Made by a program: the position numbers and the translations under genes
The notes under the pieces: generated by a model
The model's database searches: none
Told to the model about the DNA's origin: nothing
Seen by the model: the letters and a program-made list of their open reading frames with translations, nothing else
Shown: positions 24,462-33,364 of the stretch, piece by piece
How positions within the stretch are numbered: position 1 is the stretch's first letter
Layout of the letters: each line of letters begins with the position of its first letter
Assembly: GCF_018402285.1 (NCBI RefSeq)
Contig: NZ_JAGYJH010000003.1
Location: 620,001-684,000, forward strand
Length of the DNA stretch: 64,000 nucleotides
DNA from: Hyphomonas sp.
Lineage (GTDB): Bacteria > Pseudomonadota > Alphaproteobacteria > Caulobacterales > Hyphomonadaceae
Direction of reading: 5' to 3'

Positions 24462-25873
24462 CCTCTCAGACGATCTCTCCTTCCTTTGCCGCCCTGAAGC
24501 GCAATGATCCGGTTCTGGTGCGCGCGCTTCAGGCCGTCACCTTCGGCGGGCTGGTGCTGGGGATGTTGCTCTATGCTTTCATTGCGGTACGCAGTGATGT
24601 GGCCGCCAGCCATCGCCATCTTGCCGATGCGGCGTCCGCTGGCCAGCTCGCTGCCGAGGCAGAGCTTGCCCGTATCGATGCGGCCGCTGAACGCGCCCTG
24701 CCACTGGTGGCTGGAACGCTGGGCGCGGATGTTTCCGCCAGCGCGCTGCGCGCGGCCAGAAACAAGGTTGGCGAGATCCTTGCCTCGTCTCCGGTTTCCG
24801 CCATTGCGGTGATGGATGGCAGGGGCGGGGTTATCTCCGTATTCGGGCAGATGCCTGCCGATGCGGTGGGCCGTCTGGCGCCGCCCGCCCAGAGCCAGAG
24901 GGCAGGGCGTGAGCTCTTGCAGCTTGATTTCGCCAGCATTTCCAGCCACCGGGCTGCGTATTTCAGCGCTGTGGAGCTGTCTTCCGGGGCACGTGTCCCG
25001 GTCGTGTTCATTCTGCGCGCCGGCGCCTTTCGGGCCGCGCTCGATGCGGCGCCCCCGGCAGCGCGCGGCGCGCGGGCTGCGCTTCTGAATGTGGATGGCG
25101 CGATCGTCCTGTCCAGCGCGCCTGGGAAGGACGGATTTTCCGCGGCAGACGGATCGCTCGCCACGCGCGCTGCCAATGGGCAGCGTCTCTATACGGAAGA
25201 GACACTTGTCAGCGAAGAAGTGGCCGGCGCAGAGCAGGGCACCCTTCTGGAATTCCGGCCCGTGGCCGGTGGCCGCCTGCATCTGGCCTATATTGGCACC
25301 GAGCCATCGGTGCAGAGCGCAATTGCTGCCCGGCAGTGGGAATTCCTGGCGCTCGCCGGGGCCACGCTGCTGGCGCTGGTCCTGGCGCTGTCGCTGATCC
25401 AGAATGAATGGCGCCGGGAAGATCGCGATACCGAGGATCTCAACCTGGCGCTGGCCCAGGCCAGGGCAAGCAGCAACCTGCTGGACGCCGGGGTGATCGA
25501 CTGGTCGGTCGCCGACGGACGGGTGACCTATTCTGATGGCTGGGCCGAGCGGTTTGCCCGCGGATTGAAGCCTGCATCAGAAGAGGCTTTTGACTGGATT
25601 GCCCGCATCCATCCCGAGGATCAGGCAAGCGCCCGCGAAATTTACCAGCTGATGCTGGACGGGGCTGCGCAGGATATCGAACACCGCATCCGTGTCCGTC
25701 TGCCTTCAGGCTTGTGGGTCCAGGTCCTGGAACGGGGCCGGATGATCGGGGATGCCGAGGGGCGCCCCGCCCGGATCGTTCTGGTCCAGACCCTGGAAGC
25801 GGCCGATGGCGGCGCGCTCAAGCAAGCCATCAGTGGGCTGACCGATAGAAGGGTTCAGGCAGCCACCGGATAA
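24458..25873 (+). CDS. Membrane sensor with periplasmic domain and PAS, no output domain
   Basis: 471 residues whose ATG overlaps the bcsC stop. A first span (ALQAVTFGGLVLGMLLYAFIAV) is followed by a ~240-residue periplasmic domain (VSAIAVMDGRGGVISVFG is a Cache-like strand pattern), then a second span (WEFLALAGATLLALVLALSLI), a short linker and one PAS_3-type domain (GVIDWSVADGRVTYSDGWAERF, WIARIHPEDQASA, IRVRLPSGLWVQVLERG). No kinase, GGDEF, EAL or methyl-accepting domain follows. Coupling to bcsC suggests it senses something for cellulose synthesis by protein contact. bcsZ and bcsD are absent from the operon. Confidence 0.7.
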   Translation: MTSQTISPSFAALKRNDPVLVRALQAVTFGGLVLGMLLYAFIAVRSDVAASHRHLADAASAGQLAAEAELARIDAAAERALPLVAGTLGADVSASALRAARNKVGEILASSPVSAIAVMDGRGGVISVFGQMPADAVGRLAPPAQSQRAGRELLQLDFASISSHRAAYFSAVELSSGARVPVVFILRAGAFRAALDAAPPAARGARAALLNVDGAIVLSSAPGKDGFSAADGSLATRAANGQRLYTEETLVSEEVAGAEQGTLLEFRPVAGGRLHLAYIGTEPSVQSAIAARQWEFLALAGATLLALVLALSLIQNEWRREDRDTEDLNLALAQARASSNLLDAGVIDWSVADGRVTYSDGWAERFARGLKPASEEAFDWIARIHPEDQASAREIYQLMLDGAAQDIEHRIRVRLPSGLWVQVLERGRMIGDAEGRPARIVLVQTLEAADGGALKQAISGLTDRRVQAATG

Positions 25874-26067
25874 GCGCCCGCGTGAAGGGTCTGTCCAAAG
25901 GGGGAAAAACCGGATGCAAAGGCGTGCATGCAGTCAGCAAGGGGCCGCCCACCGACCGCGCGCCTTCAAATCACAAGCATAAAGACAAGACTATAGATTT
26001 TCGCCGCTCCGGTTTCAGGCCGGCTGGCAAACGAGCTTCTCTGCTGCGGGCCACAGGCGCCGGAGAT

Positions 26068-27387
26068 CTAAACAGCCTTCCGGAGCCGTCCGGTGATGCG
26101 CAGTGCGTTCTCCTCGATAAGGCCAGCGGCTTGTTCGACATAACCGGCTGCGCTGCCGGGCAGCGCTTCTACGGCCCTGGTTACGCCGCCCCTCCTGGCG
26201 ACACACTGGTCCACAAGTTCCTCTACCCGTTTGCGGACATCGGCCGGGCGGTAACTGACTGCCTTTGCAATGGCATCCCAATGATGCGCGCCCACCTCGC
26301 CCGGCTTGCGTCGCTTCCCGGCGATATTCTGGGCGAAGTACTGAACGACATTCGGCCAGGGGAGGACGGTGGACACATCGTAGAGCGGCGCGAGACGCGG
26401 CTCTGCTCCTACAGGCAGAAGGAGGGAGTAGTTTTTCGCGTGGGCGTCGGTGTTGGCGACGAGAATGTTGAAGATCGTCTGATCGAGCAATGAGAGGGCA
26501 TCGGCTGGCGGCAGCTGACGGCCTGTCCGCAGCAGGGTTGCCAGATCGGGCCCTGGCCTTGTGCCGCGCTCATATTTTCGTCCGGGCGGGATACCATTTG
26601 CCTGGGCGAAATCTTCCTGATGTATCCGTTGCAGCGCGCCCGCCCGGCCGATGCGCCGGTCATAGCGCAGCACGCAGATTGCTTTCTGCCCGCCTGCAGG
26701 AAGGATCGACGCTTCGGCTGCAGGGATGCCGACCGCCCGCGCGAGGCGCAGGCAGTAGGTCTCGTTCTCGACGATACCCGGCAGGATGGGATTGCCCGGT
26801 TTGAGGATAACGGTCGAGGGCGCGCCGTGGCGCGGGACAGCCAGAACATCACCGTCGGCCGGCAGCCTCAGAACAGGCGTGCCGCCGGCGTCGAGCACGG
26901 CGAGCGCCGATTTCTTCTGCCCGCCTGCGAGGGAGAGCCGGACGCCTTCTTCCCCGGCAAGAAAGGGACGATGTTGCAGGTCATCGAAATGGCGTTCCAG
27001 GGCGGCTTCAGGATCGGCTTCCTGGTAGAACTCTGTGAGCGGGGTATAGGTCCACGCCGCCGGCTCGGAGGGCGCGCCGAAAGAGAGCGCGCCGGCCGTG
27101 TCCCCGCCGATCTCGTTGAGGATGGCGAGCGTGTCTGAACGGTCGAGCCCCAGGGAGCGGGTCAGGATGGACAGCTGCTCTTCTTCGGGAAGGAGATTGG
27201 CGAGCCAGGGGGAGATCACGTCAGACGGGTAGGGCGCCTGCCGGAGAGGCAGGGTAAGGGACAAAGGGAAGGCGCCCTGGGTGGCCAGCCATGCAGACGT
27301 ATAGGCAAAGCCCAGCGCCCCGTCCTCTGCAACCTTAACATCGCCGACGTGCAGCGCGTCAAACCAGACCGGCACGGCCTTGCTCAT
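26068..27387 (-). CDS. hipA: HipA-family serine/threonine kinase toxin
   Basis: 439 residues. The N-terminal couple_hipA domain (PVWFDALHVGDVKV, FPLSLTLPLRQAPY, WLANLLPEEEQLSIL) is followed by the kinase: LSLAGGQKKSALAVL (P-loop-like), STVILKPGN, YCLRLARAVGIPAAEASIL, then the catalytic NTDAHAKNYSLLL and metal-binding APLYDVSTVLPW. HipA of E. coli phosphorylates glutamyl-tRNA synthetase and induces persistence. Its start overlaps the hipB stop by four bases. All catalytic residues are in place, so it is probably active. Confidence 0.93.
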   Translation of the reverse strand: MSKAVPVWFDALHVGDVKVAEDGALGFAYTSAWLATQGAFPLSLTLPLRQAPYPSDVISPWLANLLPEEEQLSILTRSLGLDRSDTLAILNEIGGDTAGALSFGAPSEPAAWTYTPLTEFYQEADPEAALERHFDDLQHRPFLAGEEGVRLSLAGGQKKSALAVLDAGGTPVLRLPADGDVLAVPRHGAPSTVILKPGNPILPGIVENETYCLRLARAVGIPAAEASILPAGGQKAICVLRYDRRIGRAGALQRIHQEDFAQANGIPPGRKYERGTRPGPDLATLLRTGRQLPPADALSLLDQTIFNILVANTDAHAKNYSLLLPVGAEPRLAPLYDVSTVLPWPNVVQYFAQNIAGKRRKPGEVGAHHWDAIAKAVSYRPADVRKRVEELVDQCVARRGGVTRAVEALPGSAAGYVEQAAGLIEENALRITGRLRKAV

Positions 27388-27683
27388 GTGTAGTCACCCA
27401 GATCATACCCGCCGGGCCTGACGGCGGCAGGCTGGGAGGCGCCGTCTTCCCGCTCCTCAAGCAGGTCGCCCGCGCTGACCCGCAGGGCGGCGGCGATCCT
27501 GCAGAGGGTGGTCAGGCGCAGATCACGCTGGCCGGTTTCTATCAGGGACAGCGCTGATGTACTGATGCCGCTGAGACGGGCGAGCTCATGCAGATTCAGG
27601 CCGCGCGCCCCGCGGGCTGCGCGGATCCGGCCTCCGGTCCTGATGAGGCGGTCCTGGTCTGTGTCGTGAGGCATTCCGATCAT
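27384..27683 (-). CDS. hipB: HipB-family antitoxin, XRE-type regulator
   Basis: About 99 residues. RIRAARGARGLNLHELARLSGISTSALSLIE is the Cro/XRE helix-turn-helix, followed by LTTLCRIAAALRVSAGDLL. Longer frames reach 27716, but that region carries an operator (27688-27705), so the ATG at 27683, or the one at 27674, is the likelier start. HipB binds HipA and represses the operon. The acidic C-terminal tail (EEREDGAS) ends in an unusual GGYDLGDYT. Confidence 0.85.
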   Translation of the reverse strand: MIGMPHDTDQDRLIRTGGRIRAARGARGLNLHELARLSGISTSALSLIETGQRDLRLTTLCRIAAALRVSAGDLLEEREDGASQPAAVRPGGYDLGDYT

Positions 27684-27687
27684 CCGG

Positions 27688-27705
27688 TTTATTGCATTCG
27701 GTAAA
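27688..27705 (-). promoter_or_regulatory. hipBA operator O1
   Basis: TTTATTGCATTCGGTAAA, first of three related 18-bp sites with TTTA...TAAA ends, directly upstream of the hipB start. Confidence 0.65.
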
Positions 27706-27737
27706 AGTACGGCCATATCAGCCTCAGGACAACTTGT

Positions 27738-27755
27738 TTTACCGAAATCAATAAA
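27738..27755 (-). promoter_or_regulatory. hipBA operator O2
   Basis: TTTACCGAAATCAATAAA; read on the other strand it is TTTATTGATTTCGGTAAA, nearly identical to O1. Its centre lies exactly 50 bp from that of O1. Confidence 0.7.
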
Positions 27756-27787
27756 ATTTGTCCTGTCGGGCGCAGTGAGAAGGATAA

Positions 27788-27805
27788 TTTATCTAAATCG
27801 ATAAA
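27788..27805 (-). promoter_or_regulatory. hipBA operator O3
   Basis: TTTATCTAAATCGATAAA, with perfect TTTATC/GATAAA arms. Its centre lies exactly 50 bp from that of O2. The rest of the spacer up to 28037 holds nothing I can name. Confidence 0.65.
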
Positions 27806-28036
27806 TGCGGCCCGGTTCCAGCGCATCTCGCGAAGAGCATGATCATGATCTGAGAATTGTCTCGCATCTCAGATGCGCGAAAATTGCATGGCTCTCTATT
27901 TGGTCGGTGAGACAACTGACGCCAGACGCGCGCATCAGCACGCGAAGGCCGGTGAGTTGATCCAATCCGGTTTCAGTTTAACCTTTTAGACCATTCGGAC
28001 ATCTGGCTGTAGCATTTGATGTGCTTTGGTGGCGAC

Positions 28037-28588
28037 ATGGAAAACCGCGCCAAGATGCAGAGACCAGAGATGCCGGACGAGTTTATCGACCTCGAATACG
28101 ATCTGCATCGTGTCGAGGCCAGCCGGGGTGTTCTCGAGCTCGCGGTCCGGCAGCTTCGGGCGTTTGCGCTTTGCCTGATGTCCAGCCGCACTGAAGTCGA
28201 TGACATGGTGGAAGACACGCTGATGCTCTTCCTGGCGGAGGACCGCATCCTTCGCGAGAGTGATGCCTGCTTTGCCGAACTGCTTGATGTGTTCCGCCGA
28301 GTGCATGGGCGGGCGATGCTTATCCAGGGCGCGCGGCCCCCGCCCGAGAGGCAATATGCCGGCTATCTGCAGCTTCCGATGCCTGAGCGGGAAGTTGCTG
28401 CCCTCGTCATCGGCGGCGGCATGACGCTGCATCTGGCGGCAGGTCTGCTGAAGATACCAGCGCAGGAGGCAGAGCGCCTCCTCGACAGCCTTCGCCGGCG
28501 GCCTGGTTCGTCCAGTCTTCCGGAGTGGCCATTCCTTCGGGCAGGGTCTACTGATCAAGCTTCGCATCGGGACGGCGACCCGGTCTGA
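28037..28588 (+). CDS. Degenerate ECF sigma-factor-like protein
   Basis: About 183 residues. The N-terminal part resembles sigma region 2 (VRQLRAFALCLMSSRTEVDDMVEDTLMLFL), including the DDxVxDTL block of ECF factors. The later part resembles region 4 (LPMPEREVAALVIGGGMTLHLAAGLLKIPAQEAERLLDSLRRR). The linker is short and region 2.4 is not obvious, so promoter recognition may be lost and it may act as an anti- or pseudo-sigma. The ATG at 28037 has GGTGG before it; earlier starts exist. The hybrid kinase begins 29 bases downstream, suggesting one operon. An antisense frame of similar length has no recognisable domain. Confidence 0.6.
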   Translation: MENRAKMQRPEMPDEFIDLEYDLHRVEASRGVLELAVRQLRAFALCLMSSRTEVDDMVEDTLMLFLAEDRILRESDACFAELLDVFRRVHGRAMLIQGARPPPERQYAGYLQLPMPEREVAALVIGGGMTLHLAAGLLKIPAQEAERLLDSLRRRPGSSSLPEWPFLRAGSTDQASHRDGDPV

Positions 28589-28616
28589 CATTCTATTCGG
28601 AAGAGCTGGGGAAAAT

Positions 28617-31298
28617 GTGGCTGGAGAAAGTGCATTTTTCCAGGATCATCCTGATCCTCAGCTGATCGTTGATCCGGAAACCCGGAAAATTCTGGCGGCC
28701 AATGGCGCGGCATCGGCCGCTTACGGATATGATGTTGCTGCATTTCCGGCGCTTTGCCTGGAAGACATTGATGAGGCAGGGGCGCAGTTCCGGCTCGATA
28801 TGGCCGAAGGGCCGGAAATCCGCAATCACCGGCGCTGCGATGGCGAAATCTTCAGTGTCCGGGTCCGGCAGCGTAACTTTCAGAAAGATGGGCGCAAGGC
28901 CGTGCTGCTCGTCATTCAGGACATCGCGACCCTTGTCGACTCTCTGGGGCCTGACAGGGAAAAAGCCGAAGAAGGCCTCGCGCGCCGGCAGGAACAGGAG
29001 GTCAATCTCAGGGTCGCACAACGCCTGCTGAAGATCGGCTTCTGGAAGTATGAAATCGGCAACAGGAAGCTCGTCTGGTCGCCAAGCCTCTATGACATGG
29101 CCGGTATCCAGCCACACGAATTCGACGGCACACTGGAAAGCTATGTAAAAATTCTTTATGCAGATGATCAAGATCAGGCGGCGCTCGCGGTTCAAGCGCT
29201 CGACAGCCCCGATGTTACCTACCATGCGTTCGAGCGCCGGATAACCCGCAAGGACGGAAGCATCATCTACGTAAAGGGTGTCGGTGAACGCACGCAGACC
29301 TATTCTGGCGATGTCATAACAGGCGTGGTGCAGGATGTGACCGCTGAAAGGCAAAGGGAAGGCCAGCTTCGCCTGCTTGGCGCCTCGATCGAAAGATTGA
29401 ACGACATTGTCGTGATCCTGCGCGTTGATCCCTCCCTTCCCGGAACAGATGCGCCGATTGTGTATGTCAATTCGGCGTTCGAGCGGATTACGGGATATTC
29501 CCAGAAGGACATGATCGGGCGTCCGCTTTCCTTTATCCTTTCATATGCGGAGCCAAAGATTGACCCGCGCGCAATGGAGTCGACGCTGAATTCCGGGCAG
29601 TCATTGCGGCTGGAGCTGGTTGGTCCGGTTACGGCAGACAAATGGACAACCTGGGACGTTGAGCTCCTGCCTGTTGCCGACGTCCATGGAAAGTATTCGC
29701 ACTGGGTGGCAGTTGCCCGGGACATTACCGACCGGCGTCTGGCAGAAAAGCGCGCTGCCATCAATGAAGACCGGTTCCAGCTTGTCAGCCGCTCGACGGC
29801 TGATGTTGTCTGGGAGTGGGATGTCATCACAGACACGTTCGTCTGGAGTGAGGCCTTTGACAAACTGACGGGCACGCCTGGCGCCCACCTTGAAGTCGAA
29901 TTCGACGCCTGGAGCCGTCGGGTTCATCCCGAAGACCGCAGCCGGGTGGTTGCAACATTGCGTCAAACGGTTTCATCTCCTTTCTCGCAGAGCTGGTCGG
30001 ACGAATACCGGTTCCTGCGCGACGATGGAAGCGAACGAACCATCCTCGACCGGGGTTTTGTCGTTCGGGATGATACCGGGCGCGCGGCACGGATGATCGG
30101 CACCATGATCGACCTTACCGAACGCCGGGCCAGCGAGCAGCGGACCAGGGAGTCCGAGCGGCTCGAGGCTGTGGGCCAGCTTACCGGCGGCGTTGCGCAT
30201 GATTTCAACAATCTGCTCACGGTCATTCTCGGGAACAGCGATATTTTGCGGGACAAGCTGGAGGATCCGGCGCTTCGCAGGATGGCGGAGCTCATCCATC
30301 TGGCGGCAAGCCGGGGCTCAGACCTGACGCGCCGCCTGCTGGCATTTGCGCGTCGTCAGCCGCTCAAGCCGCAGCGTGTCTGCCTGAACGAGAGGACAGG
30401 CTCGGTTCATGCGCTTTTGCGCGGCGCGCTCGATGCCCGCATCCGCGTGCGCCACGCTCCGTCGAGCGATCTTTGGGGCGCGCAGGTCGATCCCGGCCAG
30501 TTTGATGTCGCCATACTCAATCTTGCGTTCAATGCGCGCGATGCAATGCCGGACGGGGGAACGCTCAGCCTTTCAACAGAAAATCTGCGCGTACGCGGAC
30601 GTTCCGGGATGGAGCGGGAAGGGGTACCTGCCGGAGACTATGTCTGCGTCACCGTAAGCGATACCGGGACGGGTATGACGGAGGAAACCCTGCGCCGGGC
30701 CTTCGAGCCCTTTTTTACGACCAAGCCGGCGGGCAAGGGCAGCGGCCTTGGCTTGAGCATGGTGTATGGATTTGTTCGCCAGTCCGGCGGACATGTGCTG
30801 ATCCTGTCCCAGCCCGGAGACGGCACGGCGGTAAGACTATTCTTCCCCAGAACGGCTTTGAAAAAGCAGGATGACGCCTTGCCTGCGCCAGAGCCTTTGG
30901 AGGCGCGCGGTCCTGAGACGGGAAGTGTGCTGATTGTAGAGGACGACCCGCTCGTGCGCGAGCATGCCGCCCATAGTTTCGAAGCGCTGGGCTATTCTGT
31001 CTGCCTGGCAGCCTCGGCAGCCGACGCGCTGGAAATCCTCGAAACAGGACCGGACATATGCCTTCTTTTTACGGACGTTATTCTCGGAGAAGGAATGAAC
31101 GGGATCGAGCTTGCAGCAGAAGCCGGGCGCCGGCGGCCGGAGCTGAAAATCCTCTACACATCCGGCTACGTTCCCGGAGACTACGGGGTAGGCAGCCCGC
31201 TTGAAAAGGGCGCGGAAATGCTTCGCAAACCCTATGATCGGGAAGAACTTGTCAGGAAGCTGGGCCGCCTCAAAAAAAGCCCGCCATCAGGACATTAA
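28617..31298 (+). CDS. Hybrid sensor histidine kinase, four PAS domains and receiver
   Basis: 893 residues with no membrane span, so a soluble sensor. Four PAS units cover about 1-110, 130-240 (WKYEIGNRKLVWSPSLYDMAG), 250-375 (IVYVNSAFERITGYSQKDMIG) and 385-500 (WEWDVITDTFVWSEAFDKLTG). The H box GGVAHDFNNLLTVI (His ~526), the N box AILNLAFNARDAM (~632), DTGTGM and GKGSGLGLSMVYGF complete the kinase. A receiver from ~770 (VLIVEDDPLV, LLFTDVILGEGMNG, RKPYDREEL) ends it. It starts at a GTG. Its stop overlaps that of the convergent response regulator. Confidence 0.93.
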   Translation: MAGESAFFQDHPDPQLIVDPETRKILAANGAASAAYGYDVAAFPALCLEDIDEAGAQFRLDMAEGPEIRNHRRCDGEIFSVRVRQRNFQKDGRKAVLLVIQDIATLVDSLGPDREKAEEGLARRQEQEVNLRVAQRLLKIGFWKYEIGNRKLVWSPSLYDMAGIQPHEFDGTLESYVKILYADDQDQAALAVQALDSPDVTYHAFERRITRKDGSIIYVKGVGERTQTYSGDVITGVVQDVTAERQREGQLRLLGASIERLNDIVVILRVDPSLPGTDAPIVYVNSAFERITGYSQKDMIGRPLSFILSYAEPKIDPRAMESTLNSGQSLRLELVGPVTADKWTTWDVELLPVADVHGKYSHWVAVARDITDRRLAEKRAAINEDRFQLVSRSTADVVWEWDVITDTFVWSEAFDKLTGTPGAHLEVEFDAWSRRVHPEDRSRVVATLRQTVSSPFSQSWSDEYRFLRDDGSERTILDRGFVVRDDTGRAARMIGTMIDLTERRASEQRTRESERLEAVGQLTGGVAHDFNNLLTVILGNSDILRDKLEDPALRRMAELIHLAASRGSDLTRRLLAFARRQPLKPQRVCLNERTGSVHALLRGALDARIRVRHAPSSDLWGAQVDPGQFDVAILNLAFNARDAMPDGGTLSLSTENLRVRGRSGMEREGVPAGDYVCVTVSDTGTGMTEETLRRAFEPFFTTKPAGKGSGLGLSMVYGFVRQSGGHVLILSQPGDGTAVRLFFPRTALKKQDDALPAPEPLEARGPETGSVLIVEDDPLVREHAAHSFEALGYSVCLAASAADALEILETGPDICLLFTDVILGEGMNGIELAAEAGRRRPELKILYTSGYVPGDYGVGSPLEKGAEMLRKPYDREELVRKLGRLKKSPPSGH

Positions 31299-31996
31299 GG
31301 CGTTCTGGCGACGATCCTGTATCCGATACCGCGCGCGGTTTGCAGAGCCTGCCCTGCGCCAGGATCGAGTTCTTCAAACTTGTGCCGCAACCGGCTGACA
31401 TAGGTTTCGAGGACCTTCTCTCCTTCCTTGTAGGGGCGGCCAAAGGCGTGAAGATAAAGGCCGTCTCGGCCGACGGGCTTTCCGGCAGCAGCAATAAGGG
31501 CATCCAGGAGACGGGCTTCGGCATGCGTGAGGTCTGTCCGGGATGAGCCCAGCTGCAGGACATGCTCGGCTGCCAGATATTCGATATTCCCGATCTTGAC
31601 GAGTGATCCTCTGCCCTCAATGGCGGGCAATGGGGCTCGCCGCAAAATCCGGCTGGCCCGGGCATGCAGTTCCCTGGCGCTGGTGGGTTTGAGGACGTAG
31701 TCATCGATGCCGCGATTGATCAGATCAGCGCGAAAGTCCGGGTCGCCCCAACCCGACAGCATGATGATCGGGACATCGCTGATCTCCCGGATTTCAGTGA
31801 GTATCTGTGAGCCGGATGCGTCGGGAAGCTGGAGATCGAGGATGACACAGTCGACGGCAAGGAAGCGCGGCGAAAAGAGGAAGGGCTTGAGGGCCGCAAA
31901 GGAGTCAAACGCATGGAACGCGTCGGCCGGCTCTGGCCAGCCGAGGGTTATGGTTTCGAGGACCATGGGGTCGTCATCGACCAGCACTATGCGCAT
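31295..31996 (-). CDS. OmpR/PhoB-family response regulator
   Basis: 233 residues. A receiver domain opens RIVLVDDDPMVLETI, has its phospho-Asp in CVILDLQLPDASG and the conserved Lys in DDYVLKPTSAREL. The winged-helix effector runs from ~135 to the end (LTHAEARLLDALIAAAGKPVGRD, KVLETYVSRLRHKFEE, ARGIGYRIV), with an atypical insert YLHAFGRPYKEG where most members have a shorter loop. It faces the hybrid kinase tail to tail, their stops overlapping by 4 bases. Whether the two signal together is an inference. Confidence 0.93.
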   Translation of the reverse strand: MRIVLVDDDPMVLETITLGWPEPADAFHAFDSFAALKPFLFSPRFLAVDCVILDLQLPDASGSQILTEIREISDVPIIMLSGWGDPDFRADLINRGIDDYVLKPTSARELHARASRILRRAPLPAIEGRGSLVKIGNIEYLAAEHVLQLGSSRTDLTHAEARLLDALIAAAGKPVGRDGLYLHAFGRPYKEGEKVLETYVSRLRHKFEELDPGAGQALQTARGIGYRIVARTP

Positions 31997-32555
31997 TGCC
32001 TGCTCCGGTTTCGACCGGTTTCTGAAAACCCGTCAGCGCTGAAGGCGGTGGTGTAAAACTGTGCAGCCTCAGGTTTACAGAGGAATAACATTCTTTGCCG
32101 GATTCTGCGCTTTGGCAAAATCACCCATATGGGGGGTCCAGAAACCGCGCCGGCCGGGAACCTGTTAACAGGACCGCTGAATAATTTATCACTTTATCCG
32201 GACGCGGAGTGGAACTGAATCCTGCCTGCTGCGTATTTACGGGCAGACCGGGAAGACGCGCGGCGAAGCTTCCTCCCCCTACACAGCCCGCATGGCGCTG
32301 TCTTTCCGGTTCGCTTGCGTCGCTTCTCGATGCCATCCGGCACGAAGCGATTGTCTGACCCCGCCACATGCACCTCCCGCGTGCATGCCCGGCGGGTCAG
32401 CGCCTGTCGCAGAAGCGCAGGCGGGTCGAGCGGAACCTGACGGATGCCGTAACCGCGAGGTTGCGGACCTCATCAGAAAGGGAAGGGCCCGGAGCTTTGG
32501 CCGCGTCGCCGGACAATCGGGTTGGCACGTCTCTCAGGCAGGAAGTTTCCGGTAT
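31997..32555. other. Non-coding spacer without identified gene
   Basis: About 560 bases between the response regulator and the efp terminator. It will hold the promoter of the response regulator at its left end. I see no gene with a ribosome site or a family motif, and no copy of the left-hand repeat. Confidence 0.5.
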
Positions 32556-32589
32556 GAAAAAGCCGGTACAGAGCCTCCCGTACCGGCTT
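32556..32589 (-). terminator. Rho-independent terminator downstream of efp
   Basis: On the minus strand AAGCCGGTAC pairs with GTACCGGCTT around a 10-base loop and is followed by TTTTT. It lies about 70 bases after the efp stop. A second stem AACACGCCC/GGGCGTGTT lies between the two at 32609-32635. Confidence 0.8.
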
Positions 32590-32658
32590 GATCCATTGTA
32601 TTGAGACTAACACGCCCTGCCGTCCTGGGCGTGTTTTCCCGGTTCGGCCAGGCAGGGC

Positions 32659-33231
32659 CTAGTCCTTGGCACGCTCCAGATAGGTGCCGTCTTCGGTATT
32701 GATCACGACGCGCGTCCCGACCCCGATATGGGCGGGCACCATGATGCGCACGCCGTTTTCGAGAATGGCCGGCTTGTAGGAGCCCGAAGCGGTCTGTCCT
32801 TTGACAACCGGTTCTGTTTCCACGATCTCGGCAGTGAAACGCGCTGGCAGGCTGATCGAAACCGCCTCGCCGTTGAACATCTGCAGGGTAACGGGCATGT
32901 TTTCCTGAAGGTAGGGCGCGCCGTCACCGACCATGGCACCCGACACGGTGACCTGCTCGAAATTGGCCGAGTTCATGAAGACGAAATTGTCGCCTTCCGG
33001 GTAGAGATAGGTGTGCTCGACCTCTTCGACGAAAGCCTTTTCGAGCTTTTCGGAGGTCTTGAACGTGTTGACGACCTTGATGCCATCGGAAATGCGCCGC
33101 ATTTCGATGGTGGTGGTCGGCGTTCCTTTGCCGGGGCGGAAGGATTCTGCCTTGAGGACGACATAGAGCTGGCCGTCCGTGTATTCGATAATGTTGCCTC
33201 TGCGGATATCCGCTGCGATTTCAACGGCCAT
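32659..33231 (-). CDS. efp: Translation elongation factor P
   Basis: 190 residues, the usual three-beta-barrel EF-P. The N-terminal domain carries the modified loop [18 protein letters not shown] with Lys35 in PGKG, the acceptor for beta-lysine. The centre [19 protein letters not shown] and the C-terminal [40 protein letters not shown] are signature blocks. EF-P relieves ribosome stalling at polyproline. It is divergent from epmA-epmB, so the whole modification system is at one locus. The promoter region is the 133 bases shared with epmA. Confidence 0.97.
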   Translation of the reverse strand: MAVEIAADIRRGNIIEYTDGQLYVVLKAESFRPGKGTPTTTIEMRRISDGIKVVNTFKTSEKLEKAFVEEVEHTYLYPEGDNFVFMNSANFEQVTVSGAMVGDGAPYLQENMPVTLQMFNGEAVSISLPARFTAEIVETEPVVKGQTASGSYKPAILENGVRIMVPAHIGVGTRVVINTEDGTYLERAKD

Positions 33232-33364
33232 GGGGTGTTCCTGAGTTGCGGGAGCGAAACGGCCGCTATATACCGCCTCCGCGCCATTTGGCCAGCCGCA
33301 TGCTGTGGCTTTTCAGTCTGGCCCGGCCGGTCGCGCCCGACCCTTGACCCCTGGAACAGCCCCT

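Noticed and set aside
25882-26493. Plus-strand frame of 203 codons beside hipA
   Set aside because: It lies almost wholly opposite the conserved C-terminal part of hipA and has no recognisable domain.
27955-27976. A copy of the left-hand repeat near the sigma-like gene (TTGATCCAATCCGG)
   Set aside because: Only about 14 bases agree with the centre of the repeat and neither end is present. Treated as chance.
27986-28591. Antisense frame of 201 codons over the sigma-like gene
   Set aside because: No family pattern, while the plus-strand frame shows sigma region 2 and 4 features and correct spacing to the kinase.
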